This document shows, one piece after another, positions 24,717 to 41,557 of a DNA stretch of 64,000 bases. The translations under genes were made by a program, and so were the position numbers. Source of the stretch: Pegea sp. RAD2-039. Lineage: Eukaryota > Chordata > Thaliacea > Salpida > Salpidae. The stretch is from assembly GCA_034620365.1 (NCBI GenBank), contig JAQGEQ010000240.1:248001-312000 (forward strand). The letters are read 5' to 3'. Under the pieces are notes generated by a model. That model searched no databases. It was not told the DNA's origin and was given only the letters and a program-made list of their open reading frames with translations. Position 1 is the first letter of the stretch. Every line of letters begins with the position of its first letter.

Positions 24717-25502
24717 CTAATTGAAAAAAAAGGGATCTTGCAAAGCATCATGAGCACAGAGTCTTTGACCAGGATCCAAAATAATTAAATAAGAAACCAA
24801 ATTAGCAGCTGGTCCAACAAAACGTTTCCAATAATTCAAAGTTGGCATCGGGATTCCATTCCACTTTTTGAATCGAATACTCATCACAGTACATGGCCGA
24901 GTCCAAGGGTAGGAACCAATTGTTAATCGGACCAAGATGATTCCTACAGACCACATATCTGTCGGTCGACCTCTTCTGGGGTTCCGCTTGTAAACTTCGG
25001 GAGCCATGGTGTATGAAGTTCCCCTCCTTTTTGTGGAAAGGTTCTCGGAGTTTTCAATTTCATGATATGAAATCCCAAAATCACAGATTTTTAAAATGTT
25101 TTTTTTTACCAGTAAATTACTCATCTTTAAATCTGAATGGATGATGTCTTTGGAGTGTAAATAAGCCACTCCTTCAAGTAACTGCTTAAAAAAATACTTC
25201 ACAAGTTTTGAATTTCCTCTTTCCTTTTTTGGGAAAATATCTTGCAATGAATCTGCAAGCTCCATGAAGATGTAGATCTTTGATTGAGTATACATAGAAG
25301 ATATCATTTTAACAATGTTATCATGATTTAGTGTTTTATGAATAACTATTTCGTTTTTGAAATTTGTAGAATTTTTACAAATCTTTAAAGCAGCCTCACG
25401 GCTTGTTTTTCTTGATTTTATCTTAAAAACTTCTCCGAAAGACCCTTTTCCAAGCCTTTCATCAACTGTCCAGTCTTGCAGCTCTTCTGGAAGTACAATC
25501 AT
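24717..25502 (-). CDS. Intronless CHK1-like protein kinase domain
   Basis: A single frame of 261 residues begins at an ATG at 25502 with in-frame stops just upstream, so it is complete. The serine/threonine kinase fold is whole: glycine loop GKGSFG (18-23), Lys40 in AALK, the alpha-C glutamate at 51, catalytic loop HSDLKMSNLL (Asp124, Asn129), DFG (141-143), a GTSYTMAPE activation segment and TDMWSVG. The C-lobe piece PWTRP followed by KKW, a proline-rich turn, YWKRF and LDPGQR resembles checkpoint kinase CHK1 (PWDQP, DWKEK, NPWKKI, NPSAR), as does LNHDNIVK. The regulatory SQ-cluster and KA1 tail of CHK1 are absent; the protein ends right after the kinase domain. The usual HRD arginine is serine, which is unusual for an activation-loop-regulated kinase. 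No introns, in an intron-rich region, suggests retroposition. I am sure it is a kinase, fairly sure of the CHK1-like affinity, and unsure of function. Confidence 0.85.
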   Translation of the reverse strand: MIVLPEELQDWTVDERLGKGSFGEVFKIKSRKTSREAALKICKNSTNFKNEIVIHKTLNHDNIVKMISSMYTQSKIYIFMELADSLQDIFPKKERGNSKLVKYFFKQLLEGVAYLHSKDIIHSDLKMSNLLVKKNILKICDFGISYHEIENSENLSTKRRGTSYTMAPEVYKRNPRRGRPTDMWSVGIILVRLTIGSYPWTRPCTVMSIRFKKWNGIPMPTLNYWKRFVGPAANLVSYLIILDPGQRLCAHDALQDPFFFN

Positions 25503-28500
25503 TACTGATCACTACAAAACTGTTTCTTGTAAATGTATTTACTAAAAATTTCGAAATAATAATTTGTGTTTTAGTAAAAATTTGTTTAAAAATTCTGTAT
25601 GGAGTCATTTCAACAAGAAAAAACTAACAACTTTTTACTGTATTTAAAAAGCAGTTTTAAAAATGACAAAAGTGCAGACAAACTCTAAGTAGATATACTT
25701 TATCAATAATTTTTCAGTTAAGTTTCATCTGACAAAGAACTTTAAAGATATTGTTATACCAATAAGTTAGAAGTTTCAATGGATAACGTTTAATTGTAAT
25801 CATAAAACAACTTTTATTATTTAGAGATATATTTAAGCTCAGCATAACAATAAAAAAATTTCGACAAGACACAAGTAAGTTAAACTATATAAAACATTCC
25901 TAAAGACAGCTAAAGCAAACAGATTGATATACAAAAGAAGCAAATCTACTGTAAACAACTTTTATTGAAAAATGTTTTTCTTGCCATAAAACGAATTTTA
26001 CTGATTACTAAACTGTTATAAACGGTAAAAATTGTAAAGAAAATATACCAAAGAAATTAAAAAACCTTTTCATGAATTTTTAAACTCACAGAAGCAGATT
26101 TCCAGAAGCCTAAATACAGTTTATCAATTTTTTGAGTATATTTTGGTATTCTTTTAATCAAATATATCCTTGAGTGATAACAAGGTTTGATTTATATCCA
26201 CAAAAATCTAACTTTTCAAAAATACTTTGTTTTCTCTTTAGAAAATGATTGAAAGGTAAAAGAATCAATTGTACTTTTTATAATGTAATATCTATTATGT
26301 CTTAATGGCTTAACATGAATTTTAAATAATGAACAAATGTTGAGGTTGACAGATTTTGTTTTATTTCTTTTTCAACTATTGACAGATATAAGTTTGTTTC
26401 ACTGAGATGAAATATAAGCGAAAATAAATAAGTTTATTTCAATCATTCCTCTTATGTAAAACATTTACTAATAACTTTAACTTTGTAGTTTTCGATATTT
26501 TATCAGTTTATTTATACCAAGAAGCTTGAAATATTTCTAAGCTATCAACCAACCAGTGTATAACAACAAACAAGCAAATTTTGTTGCAATTTAATAAATA
26601 TATGTCTTCTTGATTTGAAAGATATTTGATACCATTATAAAAATTATAAAAATTGAATGCCATTTAGTTAAAATTTGTTCAAAGTTTCATATTAAACGAG
26701 TTTATCGACCTGGTGATGTGATCGACCTCCAATTTCTGAAAGTATCAATTTGTACAGAACGGCTTTCAGATCTTGTAGAAGATAATCTAATATTCGCAAA
26801 ACAGCTAATTAAGATATTTTACTAAACCAAGCGCTAATTCTACGTGGACAGAACAATTTCTAAAAATGTTGATAAATGTCTTTTTTTACTTTGCATCAGA
26901 TAGCATCAGATGAAACGATCAACTATCAACAAAGTATTAAATAATTATATAGTACCTAAAATGGAGTTATGTTTGTACTGAGAAACTAAGTTAAGTGAAG
27001 TTTAAGCCTTCAAGAAGTCAATGGTCCTAATATTACTTTACAAAAAGACACTTACACCAAAGCTCAAAACTAGACTTTTGAAATGAAAATATATTTTTGG
27101 TTTGTTGTGTTTTGAGCCGCAGACTGCTTGAAAAAAACCTATCACTAGAGTGATACAAGAGCACCAACTATCAACGTCAACTATCATTCTTTAAGAAGGT
27201 TTTATAGATGAGGAAATTTGACAAAAAAGCAGGAAGCTGTACTAAAGTTGAAAAAACTGATAAAGAATATAAACTATAGAAATTTAATCAAATTTATTAT
27301 AGAAATAGCTAAACTATAGAATTTAAGGATAAATCAAATAAAGTTTTTTGATGTGTAAAGTTTGAATGTTAAGTTTTGAAATAAAATATTCATGATATAT
27401 ATTCTAGAGATAGTTCATAGAAAAAATGATTATCGAAATGTAAATAAAATTAGTTTTTATGTCAAGAATTATTACCTTAATATTTTAACAACAATCGTTT
27501 CAAAATTTCTTATTTCTTTATATATTGCAAATTTTCTTTTTCTAGATAAAAAATTAATCTAGTTGACATGATCTTTAAACAGGTTTAATGCAAACTCAAA
27601 CTTCACCACCCAAAGAAAGACTGACACACTTTTAAAGTAACCCAGGAAATTAAAAGTTAGTTTTAGATCAAATTAGCTAGTTTTGTCTTCTACTATATAT
27701 CAATAATTAATTAATTTAATCAGAGTTCACAGCTTAGGAAGACTTTAGAAAACTTTAAACAAAGACTTAAACTGATGCAAAAAAGATCGATTAAAAAGCT
27801 TGTTTTACAAACTCTACTAGTTGCAGAATACATATATATTGATTACATATATTTTAATAAAAGTATAAAAATGCTAATTGTATCAAAAAGTTCGATACAT
27901 TTTTATGATAACAATTCTAAGTTTTGAATTTTTAAGTAGTATTAATTCATAAGTACATGAATTGTTTTACTCATACGGTCCAAGGTCTTTAGATTTACAT
28001 CTGGCACGCCACCAGTTCAAAAATGACAGAACTTGAGTTTTAGCAGAATAAAACGGTCTTTATAGTTATAAAAGTAACTTCTTGTTTTACTTGATCAATA
28101 AAGTTTTGTTGCAAGGCTTTAAAGTATTAGAAAGTTCAAAAACAAATGCATACTGTTAATCAAAATCAATTAATCTGATTAGCAATTATTTGCTAGTTGC
28201 TTTCTAAGAGCTTATATACTTAAAAATTTAGTAAATAAGCTTTGTAAGTTTCTAATTTTTTTTAAACATATTTTTAGTATTGCTGAAAATCAAATCTGAC
28301 CATAAAACCAACTTTTAATGTCGTCATCAAAGAATTCTATTAATTTTCTGTTCTTAGATACACCTTTATTTAAGCCAATCAAATTTATCCAAGTTTTTAT
28401 CTTGAAAAACTTCTTTAATATTTTTTATATAAACCATAAAAAATGTTTTAATGTGTTCTAAAACCTATTTTCATAAAACAAACACAACAGAAAACAGAAT

Positions 28501-29077
28501 TAGCTTTACTGTTAACTTTGCTAAGCTCTTTTTTCAAGTTTATTTGATATGAAGCAGAAAATAATCGTTGAAATAATTCACTTTTGCCCAGAAAGAAATA
28601 TTATCTAGTAATTAATTGTTTATGTTAAAAATATTTGCTGTCTTTTGAATAAATTAGAAAGTAGAGAAAGAAATCTGCTGGAGTTTTAGATATCGAATGT
28701 TGATCATTAAACATCAATTCACTTGAATCCACAAAGATTATTTTATTGGAACGTAAAGTTGTAGAAATTGCTGAATACTTCAAATATACTTTAACGGCGT
28801 AACGTTTAAACAAACTAATCTTTTAACTTGTTGAAACAAAATCAAATGTTTTAATTGTTTGTTCTGGTGTATTACTGCTAGTCAAACTAATAAAGAAAAT
28901 ATTCGTAGACGAAATAAAAGAAATATGAAAGAAGAAAGAATTGATTTAGAGAAATTCGTTTGAAAACTTAGAGAAGTACATGGGTTAGTTTCATGCTAAT
29001 AATTTTTTGGCATTTATAAATACTGAAAGTTAGTAGCGCCTATTAGACAGCAATGCTAATGATAAATAATTGCTTAT
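25503..29077. other. Intergenic stretch
   Basis: No exon or repeat is convincing across 3.5 kb of AT-rich DNA. It should contain the upstream region of the kinase gene and the 3' end of the UGP2 transcript. A short frame at 28625-28813 shows no motif. Confidence 0.45.
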
Positions 29078-33300
<4,223 letters not shown>

Positions 33301-33403
33301 TTTGATTGGTTGTTAAGCAATAGATCACTGTTAATGCCGAATATTGAATTAAGTAATGACCCCAGGTTTAAAAGATGAATGTTAGATCATAAACTAAATC
33401 TAT

Positions 33404-33412
33404 CCTTTTATA
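33404..33412 (-). promoter_or_regulatory. Putative TATA box of UGP2
   Basis: On the minus strand TATAAAAGG, a strong TATA consensus, lies 104 nt before the UGP2 start codon, giving a 5' UTR of roughly 75 nt. It is the best match of its kind in the window. Confidence 0.6.
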
Positions 33413-36400
33413 CTCAAAATTCTAGTGTAAAAAAGGCAAAAAAAAAGCATAAAACAGTCGTTTAAAACAATTAAATAAAAGAATTTTCTTTTTAACTTTT
33501 TCTTATCCAGTCTAGAAGATTAAATCATCATACCCGCAGGCTGCCGGTAGAAATATTATCAAAGCTATGAGCTGTCATTATTTTGTAACATAGCATCGTT
33601 CAAAAATGTATACTTTTATAAAAAAAAAACTTGATTATCAAGTTCTAAAGTCAGAAATAAACTGTTTGCTTTGATTTAGTGGAGAAAAGTAAAAATTTCA
33701 CTGGAATCTGAACTGTTTAGAAACGTTTTTAAGATTCAATAATTATAAAACTGAACACAAAATTTCATTTTTGATCATATTTGAATTACTGTACAACTCA
33801 TTTGAAAAAGTTTACCATTAATAAACAATTTCAATAAGTTCTGTTTATTATCAATTCTGTTTATTTATTTCTACTAACTGTTGTAATAAACTAAGTATAA
33901 TAAGCAAACTGATAGACTTTAACTTTTTGCAATTGTAACTATATATCCTGTTTTCTAAAATAACCAAACCTCTAAATCAAATAAAGCGTAATTTCTTGTT
34001 GTACAACAATATTAAGTAAGCTTTAAACATATTAAATAAGTCATAAATCTAAACATCCTATTAAATTCTTGATGTTTATGTGATCACCAATTAGTTCTAT
34101 AAGACATTTGAACTAAACAGTTAAACTTATAAACTCTAGAATATAATCATAGCTAAAATTTTTCGCTTTTTAGTATTATTCTAGTTTTTTATATTAGGGA
34201 GTTCACCTATCAGCAAACAATTAATATGAATTGATGTTTTTCATAAATGTTAAATGCCAAGTCTTACAGCGTAGATTGCAAGTAAATATTTAGTGAAGAC
34301 GTTAAAGTTAGCACAAAATAAAGGAGAAAAATGTTTTCTTAAATAGAAATTTTCTTAAAACGTTTTTACTAAAGTTAAACTAAAAGTTAATCAACATTTA
34401 CTGATCAGATTTAATATTTCTCTAGCTCTAGTTACCGGATAAAAAGTCTTAAATTTAAATATTGGAAACTTAAAAGTTTTCTATCAAACAAACTACAAAC
34501 TTTTTGAGCAAAATAAAAATCAGACAAAGTAAAATTTTTTCAAACTTTTATTCACATCTTAATTTCTTGCAAGTAACAACTTTTATTTTTGTAATCAACT
34601 AGTTGGTAGTCAGTGATTTTTTTTTGATAATTTTGCTAACGAATTTTTTTATTAACGAAAAACTAAGCATTTTCGACAAAAAAATTCTAAAATGACATAA
34701 GAAAATGTCATTAATGTCTCAAAACTGTTTTTAAATTTGACACTTTTTGACTTGCCTTTTTTGAAAATTGCCTTCAAAATAAATCATTTTTTTTGTAGAA
34801 AGTATTTGATAAAGAAATCATTTACTGTTTAAAAATTTTGAAGCTAATTTTAATAACAATATTTATTCTTTAGTCTAATTGTAATCAGCAAAATATTTTT
34901 TAATTTTATATAATGATTGGGTTATAAAAAATATGTTTTGTAAACCAACAATCAAATCAAGTTAAAAAGGCCTGGTACACTTCTATCTGTATGTTGTGTT
35001 CTGGGCTCTTGCAGCACAATATTTTAAAGTAGTATTGAGGGCTGTTATCTAATAACATTAAATAAGACGCAAGTCTGTAAATTTTGCTCAATTTGAAAAC
35101 ATTCTCGCCAATGAGAATTGGTTTGCTAAAATATTGTGATAAGCCTACAAAGGCTTTTTTATAAATACTTTTTAACAAACAGATTTTACGCTTGGCCGTT
35201 AAGAATACTTAAAATTCGTTTGTTTCTACTAAACCGCAACAAAATATTGGCTCTGATAGTCTTGATTTTCAAAAAATATTACAAGGATTCCTGAATACTT
35301 TTCTACCTGATAATTTACAAGTGAATATATGTTTTCATTATATAAGTACTTAATTTAAAAAGTATCTAAACACTGTTTAACTTGGTTATTCACTGGAACC
35401 AATTCTTTTTAATGCTACTTTCTTTTTTCATACATAAACATAATTTGTTTAATGCGTTAGATTCATTAAGTAGTTAGTGATTTTTTCGTAACTGTATCAT
35501 TTCGCAAATAACTATGAGTTATTAGTACACAGATCATCTTTAAAAAGTTTAAACAATTTCTTAGTTATTAATGCCATTAATGATTCATTTCTGAGAATAT
35601 TTGATAAAGTATTTGACTATAATTATAGATTTAAATCTATTCTTTTACTGTAAGCAATGATCTAATAAATAGAAATATCACATAACTCTATATATTATAA
35701 GATGAAAATAAAAAAGATAATAACTTTTTACATATCCTTTTATTGCTGAAAGACGTAAAATTTATTTACTTTTTTTCTTTTAAATAATTTCACTAAATTT
35801 CTTTATAAAACCTTTCAAACAAGGTAGTTTTTGAAATGCAATAATTGTACTTTCTACTTTATAATTGTAGATTAATGACCTACAAGTATCTTTACAAATT
35901 CCATCATATTTCAAATAATATCGAATATAATTCTTAATAATATCTATGTAATAACCTCGAAAGAGTTTTATCATATTTGTATAGTTTTCTTTGCTAGCAA
36001 TTTAAGTGTAGACTTATTTATACTTCTAAGCTATTATTTTGCTAATTTGGTCTATTTTTAAACTTTTTCCTATTTTTTAGTTTTGTCCCGTTGATATTTT
36101 CTGCTTTCTACCAGTTTTGTTTATTTTATGAGTGAAATAGGTGTCTTCCTTTTAGTAGTAAATTTTATTAAACGTTATCTAATCGATGATTTGTCGCAAA
36201 CATTTGTTGGTAAAAGAATTGACTTCGATTTTTTTCATTTTAACATTATTTTGTTTGATTTATATACATTTTGGCTTATGTGCGTTGTATAATGTAAACA
36301 AACTTTTTAAAATTTGTTATTAAGAAATAAGAATTTAGTGAAATTTAGATATTTTGTAATGAATTTATTAAATCAATTTAGTGTACCATTTGAAATACCA

Positions 36401-37178
36401 AAGAAATTTTTGATTAAATTTAGTTTATAATTTTTATTTAAATCTGAAGAAAAAGCTTTTATCAATGAAATAACAAGTTTTCTTAAAATTTGTTATTAAT
36501 TTTAAATTATTTTTAAGAATTCCTTAACAAGTTTTTAAACTTTTCGAATTTTTCTCAGTTTGTTTAGTTTTGAATATTTTTCCAGGAAAATAAATTTTTC
36601 TTCTGTTTAAACTTTTTTGATTACAAGTTTTTGTTTTAATACCTTTATCTGTTTTATTTTGAAATTATTTTAAATATTTTCACAATTTTTTTAACATAGT
36701 CTATATTTTATATATAACCATTATTTATATTTATTACATGTAACTTTAAAAAGTTTAATAATATTTTTATATAATAATGTTTTTGTTTCTAATATTGAAA
36801 AATAAATTATAGACTTCTATCAGTCTTTTGTTGTTTCTTATATAAACAAACCCTTCATAAGTTTTTTTGATCTTTAATTTTGTGTTATAAAACAAATAAA
36901 TTTTATATTTAGCATAATAACTTATTACAAACTGAATGGTATACTTTCTTTTAATTGTTAGTGGTCTTAAATATAATCTTTAAGATTGTCTTATAAAATA
37001 TTAATGATTCTTCATAAGACCTAAGATATTTTAATGTAGAAAATCACCTCTAACACTATTTAAGCAGCAAAAATTGTTTTTCCAGTTTTTAAACCTTTCT
37101 TATTCAAAATTCTAGATTTGATTTTTTAGTTTTTAGTTATGAAATACTTCTTACTTAATAGTGGAAATCTTTCATATT
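33413..37178. other. Intergenic stretch between divergent UGP2 and WDR20
   Basis: Nearly 3.8 kb of AT-rich DNA with no supported exon. It separates two genes transcribed away from each other, so it should carry both promoters. Small frames at 34957-35178 and 35780-35974 have no motifs. An AG at 37160-37161 eighteen nt before the WDR20 start is a possible cis or trans splice acceptor. Confidence 0.45.
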
Positions 37179-40100
37179 ATGGCTTTGGACAATGTTATTG
37201 GCAGAGAAGATAGTGTGAAACTACATTTTACTACTAGAGAAGGGAAGTATAAACAAATGCATCTTTCTGAAGAATTTTATGGAAAAAATTTGCAATACCC
37301 TTCATCACAAGTAAATATTTTATTTATGTTTATAAATCATAATATTTTGTTTGTAATGATTCATAACTTAATGAGTAATTTCATTTCAAACATATCTTAA
37401 GGCATTTTTTGTTAGTTATTTTGTTTTGTTGTTACTGTCTTTTTTAATAATAGCAATTATAGTTTGGTAATGTGATTATAAAAGTTAAATGAGTTTAAAG
37501 TAGAATTAAAGAGATTGCAAATATTTCGGATAAATCTCTTAGACATTTTTAAAATCATTATAAGATTAAATCTTATAATAAACTTAAATAATTTTAAATA
37601 TCAAAGTTTGTTGGACATTTATAGGGACCAGCATCTACATCAACACCTGTAAAAACCTCATTTGTTAAAATAAGAAATGGAAACGAAGAGCAAGAGTGCA
37701 TATGTCTTACTATTGGAAGAGAACTATTTTATTTTCTACATAAAGCAATTCAACAAGTAAAAATTTTTATTTTTAATTTAAATGGTTTATATTTCACTAA
37801 AATACTCAACTAAAAAATCAAGTTTATCATTTAATCTTTTGTTATTGTTATTTTTGCTTTATGTGTTTAGAAATATCGAAAAATTGTGTTTTTTTGATTT
37901 GCTATAAATTTCTAAATGATTAATGATTTGAATTCACTGTTATATCAAATTAGTTTTTAATTTAGTTTATTGTGCTAAATAAAGAGCCCGTTTAGTTATG
38001 TAACAGTTTAAAGATACATCTAAGATAAGCTTCAAAGATTGAATTCAATAATTCCAGTAAACATTTTTGAGGTATTATAAAGACATTTTAAGTATATTTT
38101 TTTGTTCTGATATTTAGGTGAACCTTCCCTTAGATTTTATTGATAAACGGACTTATAGAGGCGTGGCACCAACATGCCATGACATCAACCAATTTTCGGC
38201 TTGTCATGATAGTGTTAAGATTGCTGTTGGCTTTACAGCTGGTCAAGTTCAAGTTATTGATGTTAAAACAAAACAAAGTTTGAATATTATGAACGAGGAT
38301 GTAAGTTACCGCGCTTGCTTTTGCAAGTTAATAATTAACTAAATTCTCTCTTTAACTACTTAATACTTAACTCAATTCATTTTGTACTCTGCATTTCAAT
38401 TTTCTATTTAAGCTTTATTGATTAAATAAAAAAAGTTTGATTTTTCATCAATTTAAAATCTTTACTAAATCTATTTCAAATTCTTTTTTTTAAATATATT
38501 TAGAAATTTGCTAAAAATCTTTAAGTATTTTTACAGTTCAAAGTTTTAATTTTCTTTTTTTTATCTTTTGACATGTTTGTAGAGATCTGTTGAAAAGTCT
38601 CGTGTAACTTGTGTTAAATGGTTCCCAAATCATGAAAATATTCTTCTAACTTCACATAGAAACGGAGTAATGTACACTTATGACGTTTCACAAACCTGTT
38701 CAAATGTTTCTCTTACTTTCCAATCACAAGTAACTTAATCTATGTTCTTAAAACTCAAATCACAAATTGAATTTCTGTCTTTTTATAGCCGATTAAGTGT
38801 TGTGAAGAATACGAAGTTTATGTGCCAGATATAAAAACAAACACAAGCTCAGGGAGTTCAACTCCAAATTCTGAGTGTGCATCTACTAGAAATCCTCTTT
38901 TTAAATGGATTATCACAAAAGATGGTTCCGCAGTAAATAATGTTAAATTTTCACCATGTGGTTGTTACTTAGCTGTTGTAACTCAAGTAAGTTTTGATTT
39001 GTTACGCTAAAAATCTTCAGATTAATCAGAATAGTCAACAAAAATATTTTGATTTTTTTTCCAAGAACTTTAAACTATTTTCATTAAAAGTTTCTAGTGT
39101 TAAATTTTACTTAAAATACTAATGAATCTGGTCTAGAATCCCAGGTAAAGAACAACAATTAGTTGAATCGATTTAGCAATTTGACTCGTAAAAACTCCTT
39201 CGTCAAAAGCACCAAACCAAGAAAACTTGTTTTACAAATAAATCTTGTGGTTGGTAGTTCAGAGTGCTGAAGGCTTAATTTCTTGTAAAAATCAAACAAT
39301 TTAAAAATTAGTTCAATTAAAACTTTCTTTTTGATCTTCGTCAGTTTTTTTTAAATTTTTAAAAGTAACTCAATCAATTAAATCTTTGTTTCAAAGGTCT
39401 TAAATTTGAACCCCTGGGTCTAGGCACTCATCAAAACAGATTTATTTGTTAACATGCCTTCCACATAATGGTTTAAAGACCATACTCCTAAAATCTTCTA
39501 AATAAAATCTTGTGGTTTTAGAACGGATTCCTTCGAGTTTTTCATCATGAAGATTTTGAGCTTGTGGGATCGATGAGGAGTTACTTTGGAGGACTCACCG
39601 CTTGTGATTGGAGTCCAGATGGCCGTTTCATAGCAACAGGAGGTGAAGATGATCTTGTAACTGTTTGGAGCTTTTGTGAGCAGTGTGTTGTATCACGTGG
39701 AACAGGACACAGCTCTTGGATTACTGATCTTTCATTTGATCCTTATTGTTGTGATATCCCTTCTGATTACGACGTCAAAACATTCTATGATCTTCCCAGT
39801 GTAAACGAATTAACTAATCAAAAACAAGCTGCATCTTCGGCTCCTCCTACAACAGAAGAAGACCCTCCTTTATATAATGGTGGCGTCACAACTTCAATGA
39901 GGCGACTACGTACCTACAGCAACGTGTCCAAGTTATCCAGGATGAGTTTAGGACTTGATAAAAGCATCCCATCCTTATCATATCGATTCGGATCCGTTGG
40001 ACAAGACTCTCAACTATGTTTATGGGAAATAGATCAAAATATTCTCGCTTGCGCCCGTGAGAAGAGGACTAGTTACACTTTTAATAAACTAGGAGAAGCC

Positions 40101-40991
40101 CCAAACGTTACAGTTGATGATAACGCTTCAGAAGTCGGTAATTCGTCTTCAACATCCGTCAGTTCTACCGCGAGTGGCGCGAAGTCCCCAAAAAACGATT
40201 TTCTAGAAGTTGATCCTAATTTGACTCCTTTGAGATCCCTTAGTAATCCCCAACTTCCAAATGTGAAGAAGAAGAAGAATGGATGGTCGTCTCTAGGTAA
40301 ATTTGCCACTCTCGGGTCTACGGAGCGCCGGAATAGTCGATCTTCTAAAACAGATCGTAAGGAACACAAACGAAACGCTAGTTTGCCCTATTTCGGTTTC
40401 CGCGGATCCAACAACCAAAATAATCATAAATATGGCATCCATGGAAAGAAAATGACCCCTGAAAGGATAGAAGAGTTACCAGTAAGTGACGAAAAGTGCC
40501 CCAGACTACTTTGTCCTTCAAGTTTCACTTACAGGTCGATAACCATCCGTTGGGGAGTGAACTATGTCCTCGAATGTATCAAACCACAATGCTAGAGCCA
40601 CTTGTTTGTAAGAAAATATCTGTTGGACGGTTGACTGGTATTGATTTTAAAAGCGATGGAATCGTGACTACATGCCAAGAAGGTTTTATTCAATTATGGA
40701 AGCGACCTGTGGTTTGTTCTTTATTTTACTAGTTTGATAAACAAAATTGATTTTAATTCGAATTATTTCTGTAAAACGCTATTTTAGACCTCAAAAATGT
40801 TTTTAAATTGATAAAAATTTTCCGATTTATTTGATTATTGATTGATGACGTCACAAGCAAGCCCACCGCTAGACGGCAGTAGTGAGCGGAAGTAATTAAT
40901 TTTTATATTTCAGAAACCCTCTGACGTCATGATGACGAGTAACGATGCTGAGGTAGCAACGACGTCATCAAGAAGTGATACGATTGTATGA
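37179..40991 (+). CDS. WDR20: WDR20, WD-repeat cofactor of USP12/USP46
   Basis: Eight exons (37179-37310, 37625-37756, 38118-38300, 38583-38729, 38789-38986, 39522-40481, 40535-40711, 40914-40991) encode 668 residues. WDR20 is a beta-propeller scaffold that binds and stimulates the USP12/USP46-UAF1 deubiquitinases; vertebrates also have the paralogue DMWD, and the length here lies nearer DMWD (about 670) than human WDR20 (569). Conserved pieces include FTTREGKYK, TIGRELF, DKRTYRG with PTCHD, VGFTAGQVQVID, KSRVTCVKW, STRNPLFKW, MRSYFGGLTACDWSPDGRF, GGEDDLVTVWSF (about 304-315), YRFGSVGQDSQLCLW, LCPRM with MLEPLVCKK, and TTCQEGFIQLW. A Ser-rich basic linker within the 960-nt exon 6 separates the last propeller blades, with KFATL and RKEHKRN as in the vertebrate protein. 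The final exon adds 25 residues with no family counterpart I recognise and overlaps TGACGTCA motifs. A 5' untranslated exon or leader may splice just before the ATG. Confidence 0.93.
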
Positions 40992-41445
40992 GCACCAATT
41001 GCACTAAAAATTACCTGAGAGTATTAATGACATCATGTGACGTCATCAAGCAATGCCGTCATTTCGCCTGATTGCTGAAACACTAAATCATTTATTTTGT
41101 GCTTTTTTTGTAGGAATTATTTCAATTGCATCTTAAATTCAATTTTTTTGTTTCTTTGCATTTTAATAACTTGTCTTTGAGCTTTTTAGGGTACATTAGG
41201 GTCTGTAAATAATGAAGAAAATGTCCCTGTTATGAATGAGCAGCAAATTAATCTTTGGCGGCATTTTTCGGGACAATTTCCAATTTATTTTGTGCCTTTT
41301 TAATTTTTAATAGCTGAGAAAGTTGTAAAAGTTATTTATGTTTTTTGAAACTATGCTAAAACACTTCTTCATCTTTATTCTTTTTGTTTGTAAAAATATT
41401 CTTTCGCGTAATTTGAATCCGTAAAAAAGAAAATGATAAAAAATC
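40992..41445 (+). other. WDR20 3' UTR
   Basis: From the stop codon to the AATAAA at 41446 is about 450 nt. It contains TGACGTCA at 41038-41045 and the tract holds no further exon that I can support. Confidence 0.5.
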
Positions 41446-41451
41446 AATAAA
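41446..41451 (+). terminator. Polyadenylation signal, WDR20
   Basis: AATAAA near the convergent end of the esterase gene. The two opposing signals (this one and 41527-41532) are only about 75 nt apart, so the two transcripts probably end almost back to back or overlap. Confidence 0.5.
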
Positions 41452-41526
41452 ATTATTTAAATTAAGAAATCGGAATTTTGCTAACAGCTTGAATTAAAGT
41501 CATTTTTAAGGATGCCAAACAGAAAT

Positions 41527-41532
41527 TTTATT
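41527..41532 (-). terminator. Polyadenylation signal, esterase gene
   Basis: AATAAA on the minus strand 25 nt after the esterase stop codon. Confidence 0.55.
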
Positions 41533-41557
41533 CATTTTAAAATTGAGACGCAAAAAA

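Noticed and set aside
40073-40369. 98-codon minus-strand frame
   Set aside because: Antisense shadow of the long WDR20 exon.
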